From Amborella trichopoda (lineage: Eukaryota > Streptophyta > Magnoliopsida > Amborellales > Amborellaceae), in contig NW_006499997.1 in the NCBI RefSeq assembly GCF_000471905.2, positions 2,215,776-2,279,775 of the forward strand: a DNA stretch of 64,000 bases, written 5' to 3'. Position numbers and translations under genes: made by a program. The first letter of the stretch is position 1; each line of letters starts with the position of its first letter. The notes beneath the pieces were generated by a model. That model was not told the origin of the DNA. It searched no databases and was given only the letters and a program-made list of their open reading frames with translations. Below, piece by piece: positions 20,966 through 32,323 of the stretch.

Positions 20966-21754
20966 CTTCGCTCTCTCTCTCTCTCTCTCTCTTCTTCTCT
21001 CTTCTTCTCTCTCTTCTTATCTCTCTTCTTTCTCTTTCTTCTTCTTTTCCCTCTCTCATTTGACCAACGAACAAGTATAGCACTGTCATGGTAGTTTCGT
21101 CATCGAGCAGTATTGTCGTCATGCCGGTCTGAGTTTACCATGCTCGTCTTGTTGTCAAGTCAAACGAATCGTTGTGCCAAGCTGGTCGGTGTTGATGTTC
21201 TGTCATCGAGTAGTATTGTCATCGTGCTGGTCTTGTTACCGTGCTCGTCTTGCTACCACGTCAAGTCAATCATCATGTCAATCTAGCCACTATGCTAAGC
21301 TAGTCACCTGGTGAAGTATCTCTTTCTTTTCTTCTTCTTCTCTCTTCTTCCTTCTCCCAGCCCTCATCTCATCATTTTTTTTCTTTTCTCCTTTGAATGT
21401 GCATGCCTTGTGTATATTCGCTCAAAGAAAGGTGGGGTCCTTCGAACTTGTCTTGTAAATTTAGCCATATGTGTGTGATTACAAAAAAAGGAGAATACAG
21501 GTCAAGGGAGGCGATTCCGAACTAGTTGTAGAACTGGTAGGATTTTTTCATGATCTAAGAGGGCACCCACGCGAGCCTGCCCGAGTAAGTCCCAAACCCA
21601 CCTTAAATTCCTCTCTCATCGGTTGGTACTCTTGCCCTTACTCCTGAGCGAGGTACCTGAGAGAGCGATCTCAAAGTTCCAGGTTCCCTCGAACTATGAG
21701 ACTCATGTCACCAGATCATCTGGATCTAGGGGGCAAGATCGAGGCACCTAACCA

Positions 21755-21811
21755 ATTACAAGTGTCGGAATAAAAGCAAGGGAAAAGAAAAAAGAAAATA
21801 AGATTACACTT
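21755..21811 (+). other. Deletion junction: LTR end joined to 3' flank of antisense gene
   Basis: Directly after the LTR end (..CCTAACCA, 21754) comes 'attacaagtgtcggaataaa', which matches unit C at 44411-44430, just downstream of the antisense gene. The primer binding site, gag, protease and the antisense AATAAA signal are all missing, so about 6 kb were lost in unit B. Confidence 0.75.
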
Positions 21812-24800
21812 TCAAAATTTATCAATCACTTCATTGATCTTTCCCCTATATGTTGCAGCTGATATCTTAGCCTGCTCGATGCGTCCTTTCAACTCTGTTA
21901 CCATCTCAACCTCATGCTCCATCAAGGCAGTCCCTTCCTCCAAGGAGTACTCAAGGGTCAAATAGTGTCGGCAAGCACCTTGTCCTTGGCTTCCCAAGTT
22001 GCGGTCTCCACTTCCAACTTATCAAGCTTTTGCGTCAGTTTCACTATCTCCACCTTCAGGGTCATCACCTTGTTGTGGTGAGTGATGGCCTCCTCAACAA
22101 GGTCGGATCTTTGGGAAACCGCATAGTCCTTTTCCTGCAATTGAGCCTCTACCAATTCACGATGGTGTATGAGTGAGGACTCCAAAGAGGGAAATTACGA
22201 TTTCTCTAGCCACTGTGTAATCAATTCCTCCTGCAAGGCCCTTATTCTCCCCTCTTCCAACTCATTTATGGTGTCATAGAAATATGGAAGGACCTCTGGT
22301 GCACCCCCTAGAAGGGTGATCTGCCTTAGCTTATGGATTGCATTATCAAGTTCAGCAAGAGGCAGATCCTTCAGTCTCTGCACACCCAGACGAAGCATAT
22401 CCATGATAATGTCGGATATCCCACTGAAATTAGGCCTAGACGATGCTGCTGAGGCCGCCACAATAGAAGGAGCATCAGTCTCAATAGCGGGACTCAATGG
22501 GGTAATAGCCCTGTGAGTCACTGGCTCTTCTCGAGCAATTGTGAGCCTCAAGGTCTCATCATTTGCAAATTCAGATGGGCCTCCAATCTCTAGCTGCTCG
22601 GCCCCCATGATATTGGCCTCCTCACTTGCCCTTTCAGCCGACAGGCTTGGTCCCTTCAGGGCCAACTTCTTCTCTCTGACCCTCATTCTTTGGAGCAGTC
22701 TTAACAACGTAAATTCCCTCACTTCGACCTTCACTTGCAAGAGCCACCACCTCATCCTCGGTAAGTCCAGAGCTCACCTTCTCCATTTGGTCTTCATTTT
22801 CTAAGACCACCACTTCGGTTACGGCCTCTTCTAGCTGACCCGCATCTTCCATAGCCAGAACCTCCACCACAAAAAGCTCAACTCCCTCATCCTCGTCACC
22901 TACTCCCTCTTGGGCCCCATTCTCTGAACCCTCAAAAAGGCTTGGTTCTGCACTACCCATAACTCCATCACCCGAGGCAGTAGCTCCTTGAAACTCAGAT
23001 GTTTCTTCAACTATAGCCTCTGCTTAAGTTGGGGCAATTGTCTCCTAAGGTTCGAAGGCCCTATCTATTTCAGGTCCCTCCCTTGGAGCAACAACTCCAG
23101 TACCTTCATTCTTAGCCCCTTCAATCTCCATTGGAGCTCGATCTGACTCAGTAGTCATTCTGAGAATTTCGGGCACCACCCCAACCTCAGGTGTCCCCTC
23201 TCTATCAGAAGCAATGATGCTAGGCCCAAAAGGTCTAGTGTCATCTACCTCAATCTTCGAAGAGGCCAAAAATAGCTCAAAAGTGTCAGAAGATGACTTA
23301 GAAAGAGCGGAGGGTGACTCAGAAGGAGCAGGAGAATTCCGAAGAGGCAGAAGATGAAGAGCAATCAGCCGGTTCCAAGATGGCAGCAAGTCTTCCACTC
23401 CTGCGTCTTTGAGTAGGCCTGATAGCTCAGGACGGAGCGTGAGTGATAGCGGGGACAGCACCCTTCCTCTTCTTTCCTACCCCTAGTGGAGGAGCAGTTG
23501 TCTAAAAACTCCACCCTCGAGAAGAGTCTGTACTAAGAGCACTATGAGGGCCACTCCCTATTAGTCAATTCATGCCTTGGATCGGGGCACCCTTCAGGAC
23601 CCAAGGCCTTTCGACCCTCCTTCCATTTGAAGATAGAGGTGAGGCTGTCAAAAAGGCTCCCTGTCCTCTTCTCCATAAAAAGAAATTGCGGTGAAGTTTC
23701 ATCCGCTGCTATCTCGCGAGATACCCCAAGAGCCTCCCAATTTCAAGGGTAATCCAAGGAAAAAATCTCTCCTAGAGGTGGAGTCCTGAGTATCCTCTTT
23801 TGACTGGTATTCCGACGCTAATTGTAGTTCTCCCATTTTCAGGGTGATCATCCTTCCAGTATCCTCACCTGGTAATCCTCCACCAGTGCGCACAGGCCTG
23901 AGTTGCTCAGGTCCTTCTGTCAAAATGTGGTAGCACATACTTGCTGACCTTAGTCATTTCTGAATATGTAGACTATGTGGTACGGATATGCTTTGGCAGC
24001 ACTGATTCACGGGAAGTCCCTAGCTCTTCTTTCTTGCCAGTGTTCACTCCGCCATGGTGTTTTCCAAATAATATAGAAAAGGGACAACCCTGATAGAGCC
24101 CATGCTGACGAGCAAACCGATGGGGGAAATACCCTTCGAGTCTGGCGTTGTATGGGGTTCGATAGGCCAAAACCCCGACTCTGACGCTCAAAATAAACAT
24201 GAGCTCCTTGATGGTAGTGGGATCACCATCCAGCTCCTTGCCCAACCCATCAATAATGCGCTATCAGTAAATCCTCCAACTGGAAAGGTGACCTGACGCA
24301 TCCTGGAGAACTCATTCCCAAATAAGTTACGAGCCTCCCCTAGGCTGTGAAAGATAGCCTTCTGCCCGGCAATCCTCATCAAGAAGGGACATATATCCTA
24401 CCCCATGCCCGGACATCTGACCTAAGTGGCATGGAAAAGCTTCTAGCCACCTGTATACATAATGGATGGGGAATGGTGTCTTGAAGTCCCCTGGGAAAGC
24501 TTTGCCTCCAACAAGGTCATTGCCTCCCTCTTTGCCTTTATAGGCTTTCCCTCTGAAGATGGCTCCCAGTCCATGGTGGATTCTACATAGAATTAGTTGC
24601 ACGAGGGTGTATTGGCGTCCCATATCGCAAGCCACATAGAGTGCGTCTGAACAGATGCATCCGCCCCTCCAAGAAGAGCAAACTTGCATAGAAACAGGGC
24701 CAAATATGCAGCCAAGAAGACGCAGTCATCATTGCTCTTGGGTTGGTAGATTGGAGGCATCCCCTTCACAACTGCCTTTCCCTTCCTTCCTGGACCACCC

Positions 24801-25556
24801 TCCTCTGGTTAATCTCCGCAAAAGAATTTCTCCCATTCGTTGAAGGATACTCGACTATTGCTAGCTTGAGAATAAAGTAGCTAGTAAATCTCAAAGATTT
24901 TCTAAAGACTTTCAGGAGGTCTTTCTTCTTCTAAGCAAGCACCACCAAAGATGACTGAGTTCTGAGGCACGAACTCATCATACATTGCTCCGATCAGTGG
25001 AAGGCCGCCTATGAAGTTAAGGTTCAGTAAAGAGATTCCTGCCTCCCCATGCCCAAGGGGACATGTACTGCTAACATGACTTCAGGTCTCCAACAGTACC
25101 TTAACGGTGTTGGAGCACCGATCATAATATTCGGCCAAGCATTGAACTGTTGCTAGCAAAGAAGCACGCTTAAGAATCTGTATGACCCTAGCACCTGGAG
25201 GGTCCAGGAAGGGTACCCCTTCAAGTACTAGTGCACCCCTTGTATTCTAAGACCAGTAGAAGACCATATCAGCCCTTTGGTCTTCACCATCCTTTTTCCT
25301 AGAGTGGGCAAGTTTGCCCCAGAAGCTACATTCTGGTGCATGCAATGAAGAAGAGCCATCCCTTCTTCCACACTAACGCTCCCGTCATTATCCTCCAGGA
25401 CCTCAAATCGGACCGGGTCGGTAATGAAAGTGGCACTAAGAGCCACTTCGATTTGCAAATTGGGGCTGCCAACGAAATGGGTTCACCCTGAACTAGACTC
25501 TCACCAGTAAATACACTGGTGTCAAGCTCTCCCCCCTTTGGAAGATTCTTCAACAA
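21812..25556 (-). pseudogene. Antisense PMD gene, unit B, broken
   Basis: Same gene as in units A and C, without the first 25 or so codons: the sequence around the start (present in C at 47770-47850) is deleted here. The PMD core is in pieces (25326-25556 and 25228-25458 in two frames, 24188-24382, 23973-24245). The acidic region (22195-22960) carries ENEGQREEVGPE units. The coiled coil (21812-22185) is split by one frameshift. This copy keeps about 560 bases of the middle (24311-24872) that unit C has lost. The polyadenylation signal is deleted. Together with C it allows the ancestral order of the gene to be read; it cannot itself be expressed as one protein. Confidence 0.75.
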
Positions 25557-26375
25557 AACACGAGGCTATCATTTTGCGTGAAAGGCACTAACTAGCGCCG
25601 TGCATGACTAACGCCACTTGCGTCAAATAAAGCCTAACTTCGGCAGTGCTTGCTGAAGACTGACGTCGGATGGGTTTTGAAAGCCAAACACCGACTACGT
25701 TTACCAAAGACCAATGCCGACTATAATCTCAAAGCCTAAAGATGGTTGTGTCTTCAAGGACTAACGCCGGCTGCGATTAACGCTGCAGGATTCTCAAAAG
25801 GCTAATGTCGGCTGTGTCTTCAGGACTATTGCCGCTTGAAGCACCACCGCTCGTTTCTCCCGCACGTGTCACAGATTGCACATGTTACCTCGAGCCCTAA
25901 GAGCTCCACCTGACGACCGCAGCCATGATGGGGCTTGACGCACATCCTCACGCGTGTGGACTGGCAGTTGTTCATCTCCTGGCAACCATCCACCTTCCAG
26001 TGATGGTTCACTGCCCTATGACCTCTCGGCTTCTTATCGGAAAACCACTTCCACTCGCTGGAAAACTCATCGAAAACCAATGGAAGTATGCCAAAAAACC
26101 CATGCGACAACCTGGATTCCTTTCCTCTTCTCATAAATCCCAGAATCACTGTCAGAATCTCTATAAGACTCCAGCCAACTCCCTGTTTTGCTCGCACTGC
26201 CTGCTCCCTACACAACTCTACTGGTTCTCTCTGGACGTTGTGTTTGCCAGCAAACTCTCGCCTGTAGGTTCTGTGATTCTTACCAGAATTTCGGTTGAGA
26301 GCTCTCTCACTCTTGCTGTTAAAAGCCTTAGCCACTTTTACCTTCGGTAAAACGATAAAAATGGAGTTTTCCCCC
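25557..26375 (-). other. Leader of antisense PMD gene, unit B
   Basis: Starts with the diverged 'aaggctaatgtcggctg' repeats (25580-25850) and continues with sequence shared with units A and C. The frames seen on either strand (for example 25925-26350) do not match each other between copies, so I do not call them genes. Confidence 0.55.
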
Positions 26376-26382
26376 TTATATA
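26376..26382 (-). promoter_or_regulatory. TATA box of antisense PMD gene, unit B
   Basis: TATATAA on the minus strand in 'cttttatataaggggg'. It is the counterpart of 15373-15379 and 48706-48712 and lies upstream of the leader. Site II-like units lie just beyond it (26447-26580). Confidence 0.65.
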
Positions 26383-27609
26383 AAAGACGCTTCCTCGAAG
26401 TGCCCCTCACAAAGTAAGAATACCAGACAGGTCCCTGAAGGCCAAACGACAATGGGCCAGACCAAGTCAGGCTCAGACCCGAAACTCAGACAAAGGCTTA
26501 CCATGGCCAGTGCAACGCTGAGCGTCAAATGGCAATGAACCAAGGCCGGGTTGGGCCCAAACCCGAGGTCCGATCTCAGACCAATGCCGCTCGCAGCTAA
26601 CGATGGGTGACTAACGCTACACATGAAACCTCGTAACTAACGTCGCGAGTGAAACCCCCTGACAAACGCTGATGTCAACTAATGTCGCGCATACCAATGC
26701 CGCGCATCAGCGACTGCTCAATGTCGTTCGTGCAACTGGTGACTCCATGCTAGTGCCATGTATGGTTAAACTCGATCACCACTGTGAGTGCTCTACCATC
26801 ATCCCAAGTAGGAGTTACACCAGTACCACAACCCATCATCCCCAGTGGAGTTAGATATATGCAAAAAAGAGTCATGCTTACCCCTTCAATCCCCATGGGT
26901 CAATCTCGCACAAAGCTATTCCCCATGGAGTTTCATCTTTCACCTTAGAAAAACCATGATTGCCCCTTAACCCCCAAGAGTCTTCTTCCATTTGCCACTC
27001 CTCAGTGGGTCACCATCTCGATCTAAGCCCTCTGCTTGGGTATAGCCTCAACTATTTTATCCCCAGGGAGTCAGATTGTTATCTACAGACCTATCCCCCA
27101 TAGAGCTTCACCTACATGGCAACCTACACAATGGTCCATGCTGCATGACCTTAAACTGCACAACCAAGGTCTAGGTACACGACCTTAAATTGCATGATCA
27201 AAACTATATGACCTTAAACTGTAGCGAATGTCTAGTTGCACGACCTTAAACTGCATGGTCCTAATTGCATGGTCCCCAGAAAATCTATCTTCCGTCCTTA
27301 CCATTATCATTCCCCAGTGAGTCTCATCCATGCTCACAAAATGGCGAGCCATCACGCCATCCATACTCGCCATAGTGGGTCCCCACTTTTCACCCACCAT
27401 TCATACATCATCCATCTTGCATAGGTAGCCTCGTGTTATCTCCCCAAAAGTGAGTTAAACCACCACTATACTCACTCCATAGCCTCAACATACTGTCAGT
27501 CATCACCACCATGGTCCAACTATATGACCTTAAACTATAGTGCACGTCCTGGCCACATGACGTTAAAAGGCTTCGCACAGGTCACGAAGGCATGACCCTA
27601 AACACGCAT
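26383..27609. repeat. Non-coding repeat field, unit B
   Basis: Two 80-85 bp promoter-proximal units (26447-26580), decayed 25-bp units (26590-26760), 'ccccagtggagtta'-type units (26805-27110) and 'atgaccttaaactg' units (27120-27290, 27515-27610). Order and content match units A and C. I see no gene. Confidence 0.7.
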
Positions 27610-27845
27610 TCACAAACAAAAAAAAGAGAATAATGGGCATTGTGTATACCTAAACAAGGGTACAACATGAGTAAAAATGATGGACGAGCATGGTCACGAA
27701 ACTATGAGTAAAAGAGTTTCGTAAATAAAAACCCGGCCACGGTGAAAGCCCGAAAGGTCATGAGTAAAAGAGCCTCGAATAAAGGGAAGTTGGTGAAAAC
27801 TGTCTCTACGGTGCCATTTCTCAAGTCCAAGTGAAAACCCGGACT
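27610..27845 (+). other. Conserved block before the LTR, unit B, cut short
   Basis: Counterpart of 16811-17130 and 50471-50740. At about 27845 it jumps to 'gactttaaaaggtcacc' and then to U3 sequence equal to 18365 and onward. The candidate polypurine tract and about 1.2 kb of the LTR start are deleted. Confidence 0.6.
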
Positions 27846-29204
27846 TTAAAAGGTCACCTATGCAAGAACTCTATTTTTGGTATGTCAAATTGTTGTGGGA
27901 CCACTGCTATTGGATCCGGCACTGTCCATACCCTATGGGTCAAGTTTCAGCTTAATCGGGCTTTCTAGGACAAAGTTATGAGTAAAAGACCGAAAAGGGG
28001 TAGGTTGCACACTATTCCCGTGTGCTCTCCATGCACCAAATTACCATTAAATGTGACTGTTTTTACAGTCTCAAGCAGTGAATTTCAGGATCTATATCTT
28101 ACTTATCTCGAGTCAGATCATACTCAAATTTTGTAAGCGTGTTCTTCTCGTCAAGACGAACGTTTTAATATGTGGCACGCCTCGTGAAGACCCCTGAGTA
28201 GGGCGAAAAGATAGAGAGAATTCAATGATTCGTGAAGGAAGTTGCGGGAAATTTAATAGTGACACGTCCCGTTCGAGAAGCCAAATCATGACGCTCATGT
28301 ATCAGATTGACACGAAACTACTTCCATTGTGTGTGAAAGGTCCAGAGCTACCATTGGTTCAAACCCCGTGTGTGATGAGTGGTCAGATTTTACGAGCGAA
28401 GCTGATAAAGTTGCTGTAAATTCTGGCTATTGGAATTCATATTCCGATCAAAAACCCAAGACTATAAAATCTTCATCCAAGCACGAAATTGAGCTGCGTT
28501 TGTTGCCACGAGATCGTGACGGCATGCTCAATCCAATACAGCAAAGAAATAACGAACAAACATCAAGATATGAGCACACTATCGATCCGAAATTTTCAAG
28601 ATTCATCCGAATTTCAAGTCGTATGATCGTGGCCTAAAAACACGATATGTGGCTCGAAGTTGGTATCAAATTGATCGCCATGACGAGCCTTACAAGAAAG
28701 CAATCATCTTTTTATCAAACGGGTACCAGAGCAACCCCGGATCATCCATGGAAGACCACACACATTCTAGGGCAGCAACAAGGACTGTTTTGGAATTCCA
28801 TGTATTATTAGGCAAGGGCAAAACAACCATTTTGCACCCATTTTTAGAATTTTTTAATTCAATTAAATTGTAATTATCATCAATTAGGATAGGTTTTGGG
28901 CATCCACCCATGTGTGGGCCCAATTCTATAAATACATGTTAAACCTAATTGTAAAAGGATCCCCTCCTCATACATTCAATTAATCAATAAAGTTTAAGTT
29001 TTTGCATTGAATTGGAGAGGCACGACTTGGAGAGAAAGAGAGGAGAGAGAAGAATTAAGCTGATACCCCTCTTCTCCAAGGTAATTCTCTCTCTTCCTTT
29101 CTTCTCTTTTCTCTTTTTCTCTCTACTTTTCTTCTTCGATTTCTTTTCTCTCTTTTTTTTCTTCTTCTTTTCTCTATTTCTCTCTCTTCTTCTCTAAGAA
29201 CATG
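27846..29204 (+). mobile_element. 3' LTR of unit B, left part (U3, R, start of U5)
   Basis: U3 lacking its first 1.2 kb, with TATAAATA at 28927-28934 and AATAAA at 28986-28991, then the start of the CT-rich U5. It is split at 29204 by the insertion of a solo LTR and continues at 32324. Confidence 0.75.
28927..28934 (+). promoter_or_regulatory. TATA box of the LTR promoter (unit B 3' LTR)
   Basis: TATAAATA in 'caattctataaatacatg', same context as 19367. The AATAAA at 28986 lies 59 bases later. Confidence 0.65.
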
Positions 29205-30479
29205 TGTGACGACCCCACCCCCTGACTCAATGTCGTGCGAGCGGACGACTGCAGGGTACGAAACCGTGACATGAGGTGGCGAACGCCACTCAAGTGGGAG
29301 TGGCTCAATCGCACGAAATCACGGAATCGAGAGCAAACCATGAAAGTAAAACGAAAATCTACACATGAAGACTGACACCATTTCCAAAAGTATAGTCATT
29401 CCGTTAACATCTGGTATCCAAAAGTTCTTACATTTCTTTTTGTTTTTTCTTCAGGGCACTAATGGCTCAAAAATACAAAGTATAAAAGGACATCCAAGAG
29501 GTAAGACCACTAAAACCTACTATGAAAGCTTCGAAAGGCGGTTCTTCAACTTCAAACTTCAAACACCCGAGCACCCCACAGCTTTCCGCCTTCAGCTCAA
29601 AGATTACTACTTTCACTCTACAATCATGAAAATAAGATGTAATGAGCTGATAGCCCAGTAACCAGATCTACACCATTGCATCCCAACTATTTAAATAGTG
29701 ATAACAGTAAGCAGTGCACACTTATTCATAGAACATCAATAGAAAGACCTCTAGAAAGGCTTTCAGTATTCTAACAATATAATAAGAAAAACAGTTTAAT
29801 ACACAGTGCATAAATTAGAAGTCACTTCACTTTAAGCATAACAGTAAGGATAACAAATTATAGTTGTAGAAGCTAAAGAGGCCTATTCCTGAAATAGAAG
29901 TTCCATTGCTCAGGCTAAACCAATCCTGTAGCTTGAAACCTCTACTCTCGTTCAAGTAGGAGGACAATGACAAGTGGGTGTCCCACTTCATAATACCCTC
30001 ACGCGCACACACATCCCCAGCGCGCTTTGGGGTTTTCGATAGGCAGTGGCCTTGCAAGACATGACCCTCTCATATGCTCTTCCGACGAGAGAGTGTTACA
30101 CTACCATTGGGTGACCCAATGCATAGTGCCCATAATAATTAGGGGGTGCGACCCACCCAATTTCTCAATTTCCCTTCCCAACCCCAATCATATCATTGGG
30201 GTCGAGGTACAGTTTAGAATTACGGTACATGATATCCAACTACTAATGGGTGACCCATTGCATAGTTGTCAGTCTCAAGATTTATCTCACAGCGTGTCAT
30301 AGTACAATAGTCCCCACTACCAATGAGTGTCCTATTGCTTAGTGGTCAGGCATATAAGGGCTTACAGTATCAGTGCTTCCTCAGTATAGCAATACCACTA
30401 CCAATGGGTGTCCCGTTACGTAGTGGTCAGTATTGCATTATCATGCTTCCAATATCACAGTATCAGTAACAGTGGCACA

Positions 30480-30605
30480 TAACAATAGTGGTATCTAATT
30501 AACAGTAACAGTATCATAGTAAAAGTGGCAACATCACAGTAATAATGACAGTATCATAGTAACAGTGGCAATATCGCAGTAATAGTTACACTATCACAGT
30601 TAAGC
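30480..30605. repeat. Short 40-bp tandem repeat in the solo LTR
   Basis: The phrase 'acagtatcatagtaa' recurs at 30508 and 30548 with 'gtggcaa(c/t)atc(a/g)cagtaata' between, a 40-base period. Shorter traces lie on both sides. No gene is seen. Confidence 0.7.
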
Positions 30606-31781
30606 ATTTCAGCTTAATTTCTTACAATTAGAGGCAATGACGTGCACTCGCAAATAAGGTTGTAACTTTTGGTCCATTTGGATTTTGAAGACAGTTCCAA
30701 AACCAATTTTGTACTAGACACACAAATCTTTCAAACAGATGGGTCTTGGAGACATTTGACCCCGTTTGGCCCCTTAGAGGCTCAAGACGTTGGGGATTTA
30801 CTAGCTGTATCCTGCTGTGTACAAGAGACATCAACATACCCTGCTTTAAACCATGATAATTTTCAATCTGTGAAGAATTTCGAGACAATTTTAAAATCAA
30901 ACATTAATCCAAGACACATATCTTTCTAACAAGGCTAATTTGAAAGTATTTTGACTCTATTTGGTTTTTCACAGGTCCATTCCAAATACGATGATAGTTT
31001 TAAGTTTACCAAAACTGTCTACAGTGACATATCTTCATAAAATTATGCATAGCCTTCAATCTAAGAAGAATTTTAAGACACTCTCACATGAAAATTTTAG
31101 TCCTTTCAAAGACATTTCAAATGACTATGGTTTGACAGGAAATGGACTTTGTTTGGTCAATTAAAACCAGTGCCAACAATAGTATCAGTGACAAATCCAG
31201 GAAAAATAGTCAACAATGACACATACGTACATTTTGAAACATAACTTCATTTCTATAAAGAATTTCGATAGTGGGAAAACATGAAAATTTTAATAGACTC
31301 GCATATCTTTCCAATGGAGGTGATTTTAGGTCAATCGTACTTCATTTAACTATTCAAAAGACCTTTACAAAAACATGTATATTCCTGAAATTTTACAGTA
31401 ATGATACACATTCCTCAAGCACATGTTCCATAACCTCAATCTCATGGTGAAGAATATGATAGCCACTGTTTTCTCACAATATGCACACATAATCATGCAT
31501 TTCTTACAAAATTATAATCATACATTCATTCTCAACATCCACATTCATCATACAACAAAAGCCCCAAATTTCAGTGAATAAGGGATAAGATATTGCCACT
31601 CCACATGCACTTTCATTACTCATCTGATAAAGATATAATATACGCATCCTTATGACTACAATGCAATGGTGATGGATCCACTTACCTAAATGGTAGTGGT
31701 GCCTTCTTAAAAACAATTCTTTCACAGCTCATTCCCATTCCAATAATGGCTGCTCACCAAATCTTCCGCAAACCTTTGCCT

Positions 31782-31819
<38 letters not shown>

Positions 31820-31999
31820 GGGAGAGATGAAGGAAGAATGAGTGGTGGCATGGGTGAGAGAGAAGCTTAAGTACTCAAGAGGTTGTGTGGCAAACGTCCT
31901 TCATGCACGCCAGAGCCATAGCCAGCGATGCACAGCCAACACTATGCACATGGCGTTGCGCAGCCGACGTCGCTCAAATGGCACTACTCATCATTCCAT

Positions 32000-32300
32000 T
32001 CACCCGCAGCGTTGCTCCTTGACGCACACGGCGTTGTGCTCTCACCGCCGTGTGCTCTCATCGTCGCACGCTCTCATCACTGTGTGCCCTCATCGTCGTG
32101 CACCCTATCGCCATGCGCTCTCACCGCTATGCACTTTATCGCCGCGCACCCTCATCGCCACGCGCTCTCATCGTCGCATGCCCTCATTGTTACACGCCCT
32201 ATCGTCGCGCGGCTTATCGCCGAGCGCCCTGATGCCGTGTGCTTTCACCGCCGTCAACTCTCATCGTCGTGCACCCTCATCATCATGCGCTCTCATAACT
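32000..32300. repeat. 16-18 bp tandem array in the solo LTR
   Basis: Units such as 'ctctcatcgtcgcacg' and 'cctatcgccatgcg' repeat for about 300 bases. They match in place and spacing the 17-bp array at 4430-4575 on the other strand. Open frames across the array come from its regular period. Confidence 0.75.
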
Positions 32301-32323
32301 ACACAAAAGTCTTGTTCCTTATA

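Larger units (their letters stand above)
17193..21754 (+). mobile_element. Full-length Tat-type LTR shared by units A and B
   Basis: About 4.56 kb. The proposed 5' end (here TTGTGTCAC, in unit C TGGTGTCAA) follows an A/G tract. The 3' end CCTAACCA stands exactly where units C and D have the primer binding site two to four bases later. U3 runs to about 19396, with TATAAATA at 19367 and AATAAA at 19433. From about 19450 the LTR is CT-rich, with hairpin arrays, and then a conserved end (21420-21754). It is the 3' LTR of unit A and the 5' LTR of unit B. The 3' end is firm, the 5' end is inferred. Confidence 0.75.
29205..32323 (-). mobile_element. Solo LTR of the second family inserted into U5
   Basis: About 3.1 kb. 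On the minus strand it starts TATAAGGAAC (TGTAAAGACC in the copy at 4410) and ends GGGGTCGTCACA. The flanks are ACATG (29200-29204) and ACAAG (32324-32328), a five-base duplication with one change. Inside are repeat-rich AT sequence, an 'accaatgggtg' motif that recurs near 30100, 30245, 30320 and 30400, and a CG-rich array at 32000-32300. No coding domain is present. This points to an LTR element that later lost its interior by recombination between its LTRs. Similar end sequences are common among plant Ty3/gypsy LTRs. Confidence 0.75.

Noticed and set aside
25925..26350. Plus-strand frame of 141 codons in the leader of unit B
   Set aside because: It is not kept in units A or C, where the same sequence is interrupted, and it lies opposite to the leader of the PMD gene.
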